Positions 39,101-49,187 of a stretch of DNA of 64,000 nt are shown here, one piece after another (position 1 is the first letter of the stretch; each line of letters starts with the position of its first letter). The stretch comes from Leptospira barantonii (lineage in GTDB: Bacteria > Spirochaetota > Leptospiria > Leptospirales > Leptospiraceae). The DNA is taken from contig NZ_NPDS01000003.1 in NCBI RefSeq assembly GCF_002811925.1, positions 1 through 64,000 of the forward strand. The letters are read 5' to 3'. The position numbers and the translations under genes are program-made. The notes below the pieces were generated by a model. The model ran no database searches. It saw only the letters and a list, made by a program, of their open reading frames with translations, and was not told where the DNA came from.

Positions 39101-40198
39101 TTAGGATTTTTTTCTCCATTCCGCCGGAGTCATTCCCGCGATTTTGAGGAATTGAGCGTTGAAGGTCGATTTCGTATTGAACCCGACTTCGAATCCGATG
39201 GAAAGAATCGTCTTTTCCGGTTCTTCCAAAAGAATCTTTTTAGCCTCGATGACTCTGTATCCGTTGATGAACTCGTTGAAATTTTTGCCGTAACTTTCGT
39301 TGAGAATTCTAGAAAGCTGATGCGGTGTGATCAGAAGTTTTTCGGCAAGATCCTGCATTCGAATCTCCTCGTCTCGATACGACCTTTCTTCTTCCATCAA
39401 CTCGTTGAGACGAAGTTTGATCGCGTCCAAGTTGATTCCGCCGAGCTGGGTTTTTTCGTATCGTTTCTGCTGTAGTTCCGACTTGAGAGATTCGAAGAAG
39501 TTCGGATATCTCGCGGTGAAAACAAAAACGAGTCCGTTCCCCAAGGTCATCAGCACCGAAGCGAATGCGAATAAGCCGGGGACGTCGAGATAAAATCCGA
39601 TCCCGGATAATTGGATCGAACCGATCGTAACCAAAAGCATAGAAGAAGCAAGTCTCGAAAGATGAATGTCGATTTCCTTAAAGGCCTTCCAAAAAAGATA
39701 AACCGAGTAGATACAATACAGAGTTAGATGGACATATCCGATTCCGATCAAAAGAGAAACTGGATTTTTTCCTCGATGAACAAACGCATCCGCGATGAGT
39801 TCCGACTTTCCCTCGAAAGGAGAAAGAAAGAAAATCAATTCTCCGAAAAACGCGACATACGCCGGTATAAAATGTCTCTTGAGTGGGATCTTGTCGTCGA
39901 GACTGAAGCGGAGCATTCTCCCCACCACAAGAAGAAGCGCGGGTCCCATCGCGAGCAAAGAGGAAAAGAAAAATATCCAGAGAAACGGATAGGATGCGGT
40001 TCCGGGCATCTGCACAAAACCGATCCTGGATTCCGCGGAGGCCATGATGAGCGCGAGCAAAAACATTCCGGAAAATCCTTCTCCCCGTTTGTGTTTGGCT
40101 AACTCCGTGAAAAAAAGGAGAATACAATACGCCGGACCAAGTTGAATTATAAAATGAAGACCGAACCAGATCGGATCCGATGGGTTGAGTGCGCTCAT
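39101..40198 (-). CDS. Membrane-anchored AraC-family regulator
   Basis: 365 residues. The first 230 hold about seven membrane helices (starting FGLHFIIQLGPAYCILLFFTE), the rest is cytoplasmic with a short linker and an AraC/XylS double helix-turn-helix (about 265-362: LAEKLLITPHQLSRILNE and ILSIGFEVGFNTKSTFNAQF, then MTPAEWRK). It probably detects a signal in or across the membrane and regulates from there. It is divergent from the citrate synthase-like gene (116 bases between starts), which is a natural target candidate. Confidence 0.92.
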   Translation of the reverse strand: MSALNPSDPIWFGLHFIIQLGPAYCILLFFTELAKHKRGEGFSGMFLLALIMASAESRIGFVQMPGTASYPFLWIFFFSSLLAMGPALLLVVGRMLRFSLDDKIPLKRHFIPAYVAFFGELIFFLSPFEGKSELIADAFVHRGKNPVSLLIGIGYVHLTLYCIYSVYLFWKAFKEIDIHLSRLASSMLLVTIGSIQLSGIGFYLDVPGLFAFASVLMTLGNGLVFVFTARYPNFFESLKSELQQKRYEKTQLGGINLDAIKLRLNELMEEERSYRDEEIRMQDLAEKLLITPHQLSRILNESYGKNFNEFINGYRVIEAKKILLEEPEKTILSIGFEVGFNTKSTFNAQFLKIAGMTPAEWRKKS

Positions 40199-40301
40199 GG
40201 GAAATGGGAGAAGGAAAGCCCACCCGGAAGTTTTGTCCAGAAGAAACGGGAAAAATCGACTCTCGCAAAATTAGAAGTATTGACGCGTACCATTCTCTGA
40301 G

Positions 40302-41595
<1,294 letters not shown>

Positions 41596-41670
41596 TTTTC
41601 GTTTTCAAATTCGAGAACCCGAGATGGAAACATCGGCTCGCACCGGCGGAATAATACGCAAGGGAAAGAG

Positions 41671-41697
41671 CCGAGAGTTTTCTCTCGGGTTTTTTTG
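41671..41697 (+). terminator. Rho-independent terminator after the citrate synthase-like gene
   Basis: CCGAGAG (41671-41677) and CTCTCGG (41682-41688) pair around TTTT and are followed by GTTTTTTT. A strong, textbook structure about 75 bases after the stop codon. Confidence 0.92.
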
Positions 41698-41715
41698 TGC
41701 TTCGGGGATTTGTAA

Positions 41716-41942
41716 GAGTTCCCACAAACTGCGTACGGAACGGGAGAATTTTTCGAAAACGAAGTAGTTCCTACATTTTTAGGGGAATGTTCGAGCGTTG
41801 GGGGATTTTCGGATTCCTGCGATAAGTGCAATGAGAACATAAATATAGGAACTCATACAAATCTCTGCGAACTTCAAAAGAGTTCCATGAGACTTCGCGG
41901 GAGCTCCACAAGACTTTGCAGGATTTCGAGGGAGTTCCTACA
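41716..41942. repeat. Cluster of short GAGTTCC(C/T)ACA repeats
   Basis: Copies or near copies are seen at 41716-41726 (GAGTTCCCACA), 41764-41775 (GTAGTTCCTACA), 41848-41859 (inverted: GGAACTCATACA), 41880-41892, 41900-41912 (GAGCTCCACAAGA) and 41932-41942 (GAGTTCCTACA). Spacing is irregular, so this is not a CRISPR array. Similar short sequences are scattered in intergenic DNA of Leptospira genomes, as far as I know. Confidence 0.55.
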
Positions 41943-41982
41943 TTCTTTCCAAAAACGAAAAAATCGGCGGGACTAAGAGTAC

Positions 41983-42019
41983 AAAAAAAGACCGGCTAAT
42001 CGCGTTAGCAACCGCCGGC
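41983..42019 (-). terminator. Rho-independent terminator after the cytochrome c peroxidase gene
   Basis: Read on the minus strand, GCTAA and TTAGC (42009-41995) form a hairpin, nested in GCCGGC/GCCGGT arms, followed by CTTTTTTT (41989-41983). About 30 bases after the stop at 42048. Confidence 0.8.
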
Positions 42020-42047
42020 TGAATAGGTTTCAATTCTGTAAGTCCAG

Positions 42048-43037
42048 TTAATTAGACCGGTTCTTATCGGTCAACGCCTTCAAGAAAGTTACGATCGACT
42101 TTGTATCGGAATCCGAAAGATCCTTCCCGAGTTGAAGGTGAGCCATTTTCTTGACCGCTTCTTCCAGGGTTGCGACTTTTCCGTCGTGGAAATACGGACC
42201 GGTGATCGCTATATTTCTAAGAGACGGAACTTTAAACACAAAAGCGTCAGCGGCGTTTTTCGTGAGGGATTGGCGACCCTTGTCTACGGTATTTTCATAC
42301 GGATTGACCTGGCCGAGTTTTCGGAAGGAGTTCCCACCCAAAAGAGGTCCGATATGACAAGCGGTACAACCGGTGGCTAAGAATTTTTCCAAACCTTCCT
42401 GCTCTTCCGAGGAAAGCGCCTTGTGATCGCCTTTTTGAAATTCGTCAAATCGATCCTGAGTTTTTAGAGTTCTTTCGAAAGCCGCGATGGCGCCCGCAAG
42501 ATTTTCATAAGTGATCGGATTTGAATCCTTAGGATAAGCCTTTGCAAAAAGGTCCTTGTATTCCGCGATCGCGGAGATTTTCTTTTCGACTTCGGCCGCG
42601 GATGGCATAGCCATTTCCACCGGATTCAAAATCGGCCCCTTGGCTTGTTCTTTCAAATCCTTCGCTCTTCCGTCCCAGAACTGAGCGACGTGAAAGCCCG
42701 CGTTTAAAACGGTAGGAGAATTTCTGTCTCCATTCTTCCCAAAGGCTCCGGGAGAAGTCGGAAGATTATCCACCCCGGCCGCTTTACCGACAACGTTATG
42801 ACAGGAATTACAAGCCTGCGTATCGTTCGCCGAAAGCCTCTTTTCAAAGTATAACTTTTCACCCAACTGAACCAATTCCGGGGTATCGGCTTCTCCACCC
42901 GGCATTTTGTCGGGAATCGTCCCGAAGACTTTCTTGGAATCATCGATGAGCTTTTTCGTCTTCTCCGACGGTCCACAGGACACCAATACGCTTCCCAGGA
43001 GCGCTAGGGAAAGCAACCCCACTGTAGATTGTTTCAT
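42048..43037 (-). CDS. Di-heme cytochrome c peroxidase (CcpA/MauG family), lipoprotein
   Basis: 329 residues. Lipoprotein signal with lipobox VLVSC (Cys21). Two heme c sites: CNSCH (76-80) and CTACH (224-228), plus conserved FWDGRAKDL, NPVEMAMP and GPYFHDGKVATLEEAV, all typical of bacterial cytochrome c peroxidases. It reduces hydrogen peroxide in the periplasm using electrons from small cytochromes. Its upstream region has two 15-bp Per-box-like palindromes, so it is probably repressed by a PerR-type regulator and induced by peroxide. AGGA (in GAGAGAGGAAC) lies 10 bases upstream of the ATG. Confidence 0.95.
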   Translation of the reverse strand: MKQSTVGLLSLALLGSVLVSCGPSEKTKKLIDDSKKVFGTIPDKMPGGEADTPELVQLGEKLYFEKRLSANDTQACNSCHNVVGKAAGVDNLPTSPGAFGKNGDRNSPTVLNAGFHVAQFWDGRAKDLKEQAKGPILNPVEMAMPSAAEVEKKISAIAEYKDLFAKAYPKDSNPITYENLAGAIAAFERTLKTQDRFDEFQKGDHKALSSEEQEGLEKFLATGCTACHIGPLLGGNSFRKLGQVNPYENTVDKGRQSLTKNAADAFVFKVPSLRNIAITGPYFHDGKVATLEEAVKKMAHLQLGKDLSDSDTKSIVTFLKALTDKNRSN

Positions 43038-43060
43038 AACCAGTTCCTCTCTCTATTACT

Positions 43061-43103
43061 TTAGAATGATTCTAAAACAAGATCTTATTTAGAATCATTC
43101 TAA
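43061..43103 (-). promoter_or_regulatory. Two Per boxes upstream of the peroxidase gene
   Basis: TTAGAATGATTCTAA (43061-43075) and TTAGAATCATTCTAA (43089-43103) are both perfect 7-1-7 palindromes, 28 bases centre to centre. They match the PerR operator consensus (TTATAATNATTATAA in Bacillus) in length, symmetry and most bases. They lie 24 and 52 bases upstream of the ATG of the peroxidase, where a repressor would block transcription. Confidence 0.85.
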
Positions 43104-43117
43104 AAAACAATTCTTTT

Positions 43118-44083
43118 TCAGACTTTCTTACGTTTTTTCCGTTCAATCTGAAAGACCAAACCTTGGGCGTTGATTTTAGAATCAAACCCGAGCAACATCT
43201 CCTCCTTTTCTCCGAGTTTCACTCCCTGCGTGGAAAGTTCCCTTTCCAAATAAGCCCTGATTCTTCCCGTGCAGAATTCGAGAAGCGGTTCCCCTTCCAA
43301 TCCGGATCTTTCTCCGGAGGAAAGAATATTCTGCATCGCGTGCAAACCCTGTTTCATCTGACGCGCGCCGGATTCCATGTCGTTCCAAACTCCGAAGTGC
43401 GTAAGATACGCTTTGTCCGCGCCCGTGGAAAGAATTTTGTCCACAGTATTCATCGCTTCTTCCGAATCGAAATCGGTCGGAGTTGTGGAAGGATATAAAA
43501 CCGGACTTTTACCGGTCGCGAAATCCTTGTATCCGAGTCCAAACGAATCCCCCGTGAAGATTCCGTTGCTCAAGGAATCGTATATGCAGAAATGATGATT
43601 CGCATGTCCTCTTGTATAATAAAACTTTAATGTTCTTTTTCCCCACCGAATCTCTTCTCCGTCTTCGGGACTTTTCACCCTTTGTTGATCTACGGGAAGA
43701 ATTTCTCCGTATAACTTCTTAAAGTTTTCCTCTCCGTAAACCTGGATGGAACTTTGAACGAGCCTTATGGGATTGATGAGATGTGTCGCGGCTTTCGGAT
43801 GCGCGAGAACGATCGCGTTCGGGCAATGTTTTGCCAACAGCCCCGTTCCGCCCGCGTGATCGAGATGAACATGAGTTACGATGATGTATTTTACGTCCTC
43901 GGGTTTACGTCCGGCGTTTTTCAATTCTTCCAAAAGAATGGGAACCGCGTGGTTGGTGTTGTTTTCCACAAAGGCCGCTTCTTCGCCTTCCACGATCAGA
44001 TAGGCGCAAGCGACTCCGGGCGATATGTAATCGCAATCGATGGTGAATAAACCCGGAAAGACTTCCTTCTCGTAAGGCGGCAT
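43118..44083 (-). CDS. MBL-fold metallo-hydrolase
   Basis: 321 residues from the ATG at 44083, which has AAGGAG 8 bases upstream; the frame is open 14 codons further, but without such a site. Zinc motif HVHLDHAGG, third-ligand region YTRGHANHHFCIYD and GIFTGDSFGLGY, LTHFGVW further on: the usual metallo-beta-lactamase fold ligands. The C-terminal half is helical (GARQMKQGLHAMQNIL). The layout is close to flavoprotein-like or lactonase-type MBL hydrolases; the substrate cannot be told. It ends just before the Per boxes of the peroxidase gene, and the two may or may not share control. Confidence 0.9.
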   Translation of the reverse strand: MPPYEKEVFPGLFTIDCDYISPGVACAYLIVEGEEAAFVENNTNHAVPILLEELKNAGRKPEDVKYIIVTHVHLDHAGGTGLLAKHCPNAIVLAHPKAATHLINPIRLVQSSIQVYGEENFKKLYGEILPVDQQRVKSPEDGEEIRWGKRTLKFYYTRGHANHHFCIYDSLSNGIFTGDSFGLGYKDFATGKSPVLYPSTTPTDFDSEEAMNTVDKILSTGADKAYLTHFGVWNDMESGARQMKQGLHAMQNILSSGERSGLEGEPLLEFCTGRIRAYLERELSTQGVKLGEKEEMLLGFDSKINAQGLVFQIERKKRKKV

Positions 44084-44131
44084 ACGAATTCTCCTTGTCG
44101 TAAAGTCGGACCTCGGCGCACCCAAACAAAA

Positions 44132-45403
44132 TCAGGCAAAGTTTAATCTACAAATCCCTTTCCTACATTCCGCAAATTTCTCTAACTTTTTCTTTCCAAC
44201 GAGTCTTTCTAAACCATAGACTCGAATTCCTTTCAAAGCTGAATACTCATTCAGATACAAAATGCTGTTCTCTGGTTTGAAATAACTGTAAGAAGCTAAG
44301 AATGATTGCTTAATACTTCTCTGATTCCCTTCGCTGACCTGATTGTGAATCCCATCTCTACTCCAACGATTCCGCGCCCACACATTTCTCTTACCATCTT
44401 TAGCACGAGCTGAATGATTGATGCTTCGGAAATTCTTGTTGTATCGTTCCATCCAAGGTATTCCCTCATCGGAAAACAATGGAACATCCTCTGGTAAGAA
44501 ATCAAATAGAGGTTGAAGGCTCTTTTGCTTTTGATCAGGAACGGAAGAAAGAAGAACAGGACCACCCTTAATAGCAAGTGTATGACAGAGAGTTCCGATC
44601 TGATACTTACCCTTCTCTTCAGCAACCGAATCGGTTAAATAAATAGAAGCAGTTTGACCTTTGTGTTTAAATCGTTTCCGATATCCATTGGCTCTTTGAG
44701 AAGCTGAGAATAGTGCTAACGTATCCGTATGAACTACTGGTTTACCTTCAATAAAAGGCTTTAAATCACCTGTTTCAGGCAATTTCTTACCTTTCCATGC
44801 TTTTCTCAGATCCTTTACCATCTCGTCTTGAATCAATGGAATCAAATCACTACAAAAGATTTGAAGTCGTCTTTTGAGTAACGTTCCAGTATTCTTAGAT
44901 ACAGATAATTTTCTACAGATCGCAGAAGCAGATAAACCTAATGGAAACAGTTCAATCGATTCAATCAGTAAATAAGAGAACACCCACAACGGTAATTTTA
45001 AATGTTCTAAAAATGTTCCAGAAGTTCTTGAATCTAAGTGATTACACTCTGGACAACGAATTACGTTCTCTCTCGTGGAAACTTCCTTAGTCAGAGGAAT
45101 TTTACAGTCAGGACAGTTCTTAGGATAAAGGGTAGATAATAAGTTCTTAGTGATTTGAGTGTAATAGTCGGTGTTTAAGTGAGGGAATTTTAGATTAAAG
45201 CGATCTTTGGCAGTGAGCGATTTTGATTTAGGTGATTTGGACAGTGAGGACGGTGGTATAGATTGTAGTTTTCCGCATCTTACATGAGCCGTGGAAATCT
45301 TGGCTCCAAGGACGTTGCGAAGAAACGGGTTGGAGTCGAAATTGGGCGTTGTGCGAAATGTAAGAAAGGAATATGCACCTGACATGACCGAAATACTTAA
45401 CAT
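44132..45403 (-). mobile_element. IS1595-like (ISXO2-type) transposase
   Basis: An open frame of 423 codons; the true start is uncertain, and MSGAYSF at about 45385 or a later codon is possible. It has a zinc ribbon (CPDCKIPL and RCPECNHLDSRTSGTF) followed by LPLWVFSYLL, the N-terminal signature of IS1595-family transposases. The DDE residues are placeable: Asp in VVHTDTLALF, Asp in PLFSDEGIPW and Glu in QVSEGNQRSIKQ. The frame appears intact. I could not find matching terminal inverted repeats or a target duplication, so the element ends are not defined. It sits exactly where base composition changes to AT-rich accessory DNA. Confidence 0.85.
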
Positions 45404-46036
45404 TTGTCATAGTCAAAGTCAACTAAAAATATCGAGGGTTTACTCCAAATCAGATCGGAAGATTCTTTTCGCACCTGTCCGACTCAGTTCTTTCTCTTCG
45501 GCTTCTTAAACGAATTAGCGTAGTAAATGAAAAATACCCTTCCTCTTTCCTACAAATTTTTACTCAGTTTTACGATCGTCGATATTATTACTATAGAGGT
45601 TGCTAGAAAACACCGTCGTTTATGACGCTGGTTTAAAAAAGGAGAGCGGATTGCAAAGACTATCGTGTTATAACGCTTAAAAGGAACGGATGACCGTCTA
45701 ATTTACTATCGATCTCTTCGGAAAGACCTTATAAAGACGGAACCCCATAAAAAAAACTATTTATAGTCAAATAAACTTTCTGCTCGTACTATTAAGCTGT
45801 CTTCAATAACAATCACATTCACATAAGTTTAAGTATTTCGTATCAATTATCAATCGAGTCTTAAAGTATAATTAAGGAGCAAGAAACTAAAAGAATCGTC
45901 CCTCCAGACCCTGCCATATCTAAAAAAACAATCAAATATAATCGATAGACCTCTTATAACTTTAGCTTCTTTGAAGCTTCAATTGAAAGCATCATTATTA
46001 GTCAAGGCTACAATAAAAATGGAAAGAGGATTCAAA
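45404..46036. other. AT-rich intergenic region beside the transposase
   Basis: More than 600 bases without a supported gene. It contains no clear terminal repeat of the transposon. A good Shine-Dalgarno (AGAGGA) for the downstream lipoprotein lies at its right end. No RNA gene recognised. Confidence 0.5.
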
Positions 46037-48313
46037 ATGATAAATAAGTTATTTCTTAAAATTTTATTATTACTATTTTTATTTGGATGTAATCCGCATT
46101 CAAATAAAGAAACCCTAACGAATGGCTCTTTGGATAATTTAAATATTTTTAATCTAGTCAATATCGGAAGGAATCAATTTACATCAAATTTTATCCGAAA
46201 TAAAAACGACCTTTATGTGACAAATGGCCGCGTTTTTTCAACTGTCTTAAAAGGCAAAACTCTTTATATCGGGGGATTCTTTGATTACGTAGGACCTGAA
46301 ACCGGACATTTTGCTGTAGTAAATACTGATGGGAATGTTCTTCCCGAATTTCCATACATAGAAGGGCAAATCGAGGCAATCGTCTCCGACGGAAAAGGAG
46401 GTTGGTTTGTCGGAGGATATTTAGAAAAGGTTAATGGAGTAAATCGACCCGGGTTAATACACATTAACCCGGATAATTCATGGGATGAAAAATGGGACGC
46501 CCAAATGCCTTCCGGTTCCGGAATCAAAAGTATGGTAGTCTATCAATCGAATCTTTATGTAGGAGGGAGTTTCTTTAGTATCGGTGGAATGAATGTCCGC
46601 AATTTAGCAAAGCTTGATTTAACAATGGGCCAAGCTGATGAAAATTGGAATTTTGACACTCAAGGTTACTATGTTAGCGACTTAACCTTGGTACAGAATT
46701 TTCGCAGATTGGAATCGACTTTATATATAGCTGGATCTTTTGTAAACGTTCAAAATGCAACGAGATCAAATCTTGCGTCCATTGACTTGCGAACGAATCG
46801 CCTCAATCCTTGGGCACCAATTGTTTCTGGAAATAATGGGGGAGCCGTTTTTGATCTCGAGGTGGAGGGATCCATCGCATACATTGGAGGCTCGTTCGTT
46901 AAAGTTGGATCTGAGGAAAGAGTATGCTTAGCCGCCATTGACAGGATTACGTCGGAACTAAAAAATTGGAATCCGGTCGCAAGCGGTACAGTGGAAGAAG
47001 TAGAAGTTGCCAACGGAATCGTCTTTATTGGCGGCGGTTTTTTTCAAGTGGCAGGACAATCGCTTCCATATCTTGCCGCTATTAATGCACAAACAGGCGT
47101 TCCCTTGGCTTGGAACCCAGACCCGAATGGAAGCATTTATGCTCTAAAATTACATGAAAATATCTTGTACGTTGGCGGAAGCTTTAAAACAATCAATTCA
47201 AAGACGAGGCTCTATGGTGCCGCTTACAGTTTAAATGACTTTCAGTTAACGAATTGGCATCCAAAGTTAGATAATTACATTTTAGCGATCGCAACGGACA
47301 ACGAACGATTGGGACTTGGAGGTTTTTTTTCGAGCGTGGGAGGAAAAGTAAGAAGTAACCTGGCTGCCTTAGATGTGATTACTGGTACCGTAACGGATTG
47401 GCAGCCTGTTTCGGATAGCTTTATCCTAACGATGTTTGCAACGGATAGCCGAATTTATGTCGGCGGAACTTTTGATAAAATAGGTGCATATCAAAGGGAA
47501 CGAATAGCCGCCATTGATCCGGAGACCGGGGGAGTACTTTCTTGGAAAGCAAATGCAAGCTATGCGGAAAATCCGCACAGCGTTCTTTCTATAGATGTGA
47601 AAGATGGAGTCGTTTACTTCGGCGGCTTTTTTAATCAAGTAAACGGAATTCCAAGAAACAATTTAGCGGCTGTAGAAGAATCAAGCGGCACTGTAAAAAA
47701 CTGGAAAGCAGAAACGAACTCCGTTGTTAGCGTAATCAAAATCGTTAACGAAAATTTATACATCGGCGGGCAATTCAGTCAGTTAAACGAATCCTTTCGT
47801 TCTAATATAGGAGCAGTAGACTTATCTACAGGACGAGTATTAGATTGGAACCCTGCAGTAACCGGAGGTCAGACTTACACTGAAGTTAAGGCAATGGAAA
47901 CAATCGATTCTGACCTTTATATTGGTGGACATTTTAGCGATGTATCCGGCAACAAAAGATCAAATTTAGCAGCAATAAATCTATATGATTCGACTGTTCA
48001 AGATTGGAATCCGAATATTTGTGCCGATCCAAATTCATCCTCCATATCAAGTTTAAAATTTTACAATTCGCAACTCTATGTGGGCGGACAATTTTATTCA
48101 AGTGATAGGATAATTCAAAACTTAACTGCATTTAAAAAATCCTCTTCCGAACCTATTAGAAATTGGTTACCGAATCCAAATGGACCGGTTGATTCCATTT
48201 TATTCTCGCCGGATTTTCAAAATGATATTTTTGTGAGTGGCCAATTCTGGAAAACGTTTGATGAAGAACACAGATCTATATCGAGAATCCCTAAAGCGAG
48301 TTCGCCACAATAA
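46037..48313 (+). CDS. Beta-propeller repeat lipoprotein (about 14 repeats)
   Basis: 758 residues from the ATG at 46037 (AGAGGA 8 bases upstream), with lipoprotein signal MINKLFLKILLLLFLFGC. Almost the whole mature part is made of about 14 repeats of 44-55 residues with the pattern LYIGGxFxxVxGxxRxxLAAIDxxTGxVxxWNP. The pattern resembles delta-60 and other propeller-type repeats, so it probably forms one or two beta-propellers on the cell surface or in the periplasm. No catalytic motif. It is in the AT-rich accessory region and faces a convergent SDR-like gene; its stop lies inside a perfect inverted repeat (48292-48324). Confidence 0.9.
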   Translation: MINKLFLKILLLLFLFGCNPHSNKETLTNGSLDNLNIFNLVNIGRNQFTSNFIRNKNDLYVTNGRVFSTVLKGKTLYIGGFFDYVGPETGHFAVVNTDGNVLPEFPYIEGQIEAIVSDGKGGWFVGGYLEKVNGVNRPGLIHINPDNSWDEKWDAQMPSGSGIKSMVVYQSNLYVGGSFFSIGGMNVRNLAKLDLTMGQADENWNFDTQGYYVSDLTLVQNFRRLESTLYIAGSFVNVQNATRSNLASIDLRTNRLNPWAPIVSGNNGGAVFDLEVEGSIAYIGGSFVKVGSEERVCLAAIDRITSELKNWNPVASGTVEEVEVANGIVFIGGGFFQVAGQSLPYLAAINAQTGVPLAWNPDPNGSIYALKLHENILYVGGSFKTINSKTRLYGAAYSLNDFQLTNWHPKLDNYILAIATDNERLGLGGFFSSVGGKVRSNLAALDVITGTVTDWQPVSDSFILTMFATDSRIYVGGTFDKIGAYQRERIAAIDPETGGVLSWKANASYAENPHSVLSIDVKDGVVYFGGFFNQVNGIPRNNLAAVEESSGTVKNWKAETNSVVSVIKIVNENLYIGGQFSQLNESFRSNIGAVDLSTGRVLDWNPAVTGGQTYTEVKAMETIDSDLYIGGHFSDVSGNKRSNLAAINLYDSTVQDWNPNICADPNSSSISSLKFYNSQLYVGGQFYSSDRIIQNLTAFKKSSSEPIRNWLPNPNGPVDSILFSPDFQNDIFVSGQFWKTFDEEHRSISRIPKASSPQ

Positions 48314-48324
48314 AACTCGCTTTA
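48292..48324 (+). repeat. Inverted repeat spanning the stop codon
   Basis: TAAAGCGAGTT (48292-48302) and AACTCGCTTTA (48314-48324) are exact inverted repeats, loop 11 bases; the second arm begins right after the stop codon. No T-tract follows, so it is an mRNA-end hairpin or weak terminator, not a clear one. Confidence 0.5.
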
Positions 48325-48354
48325 AAGTTAGAATTAAGTCAAATCGATAAAGAT

Positions 48355-49113
48355 TTAAGCCATCAAATTAAATAATGTCATTCTCGATTCTTCTAAGAAC
48401 GACTGATATTGAAAGACTGTATGCAAAATTAAAAGGAAGATCACTCTGGCGTTAACACCTCTTTGTCTCGATAGAATTGTAACGTCTTCTACTTTTATTA
48501 CACTCTTCTCATATCCATTTTTTGTAAGGTAGATCATAGCCTGACCTACCTCTTGCATCTTGTTTATGATTTTTGGTAAGACAATTCTAATTAGAGGGAA
48601 AAGCCAAGAAACGTAACCGTAATATCCTAAGACTCTCTTCTGACCTTCAATTGGCTCCATAATGCCTACCCGGAATCCAAATGCTTGTTTAAACGGAAGT
48701 TTAAATAAGTCATTTTCGGTTTTACCCTTTACTCTAGCCCACATGGAACGCCCTTTTTCAGAACTATCGGTTCCACCGCCACTAACATAGATAAAGGTCA
48801 ATTTAGAATTAGGCTTTAAAGCCTTAGCAAATGCCAAAGTTGTATCATACGTAATATGTCGGTATTCTTCTTCCGTTTTACCATAGCTACTTATCCCCGC
48901 ACAATAGAAACAGGCATCATAGCCGGTTAACCTTTTATCATTTTCAGGTAATTTGGAAAAATCGGGTATAATAAGTTCCTTTAGTTTCCGATGAGAAATG
49001 CCAATTGGATTTCGACTTACACTCAAAATTTCGGTAACTTCTGGATTCTGCAGACATTCTAGGAGAACGCCTTCTCCTACCATACCTGTTGTACCTGTGA
49101 TAATTACTTTCAT
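48355..49113 (-). CDS. NAD(P)-dependent epimerase/SDR-like protein
   Basis: 252 residues; AAGGAAA precedes the ATG. Extended-SDR cofactor motif MKVIITGTTGMVGEG, then DACFYCAGISSYG and a YVSGGGTDSSEKGRSMW active-site region (the usual Tyr/Lys pair is less obvious; ARVKGKTE follows). Similar small proteins in other bacteria end near residue 218 (…VIKVEDVTIL); the last 35 residues here (from about SRQRGVNAR) have a different, hydrophobic character and may be a non-homologous tail made by rearrangement. Function unknown. Confidence 0.78.
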   Translation of the reverse strand: MKVIITGTTGMVGEGVLLECLQNPEVTEILSVSRNPIGISHRKLKELIIPDFSKLPENDKRLTGYDACFYCAGISSYGKTEEEYRHITYDTTLAFAKALKPNSKLTFIYVSGGGTDSSEKGRSMWARVKGKTENDLFKLPFKQAFGFRVGIMEPIEGQKRVLGYYGYVSWLFPLIRIVLPKIINKMQEVGQAMIYLTKNGYEKSVIKVEDVTILSRQRGVNARVIFLLILHTVFQYQSFLEESRMTLFNLMA

Positions 49114-49187
49114 AATATTTCCTTTATAACTTCAAAACTTTTGGGACACCTTAATACTCACATGCATTTTGATCGGTGATAGCAATT

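Larger units (their letters stand above)
41596..42047. other. Intergenic region with two terminators and short repeats
   Basis: Between two convergent genes. It contains a terminator for each strand (41671-41697 and 41983-42019, listed separately) and, between them, several copies of a short GAGTTCC(C/T)ACA-like sequence on both strands. No open frame here is credible. Confidence 0.6.

Noticed and set aside
41716..41942. CRISPR array
   Set aside because: The repeats are short, imperfect, in both orientations and irregularly spaced, with no cas genes in the window.
44084..45600. Terminal inverted repeats of the IS1595-like element
   Set aside because: Both flanks were compared by eye and no matching ends or target duplication were found, so the element boundaries are not reported.
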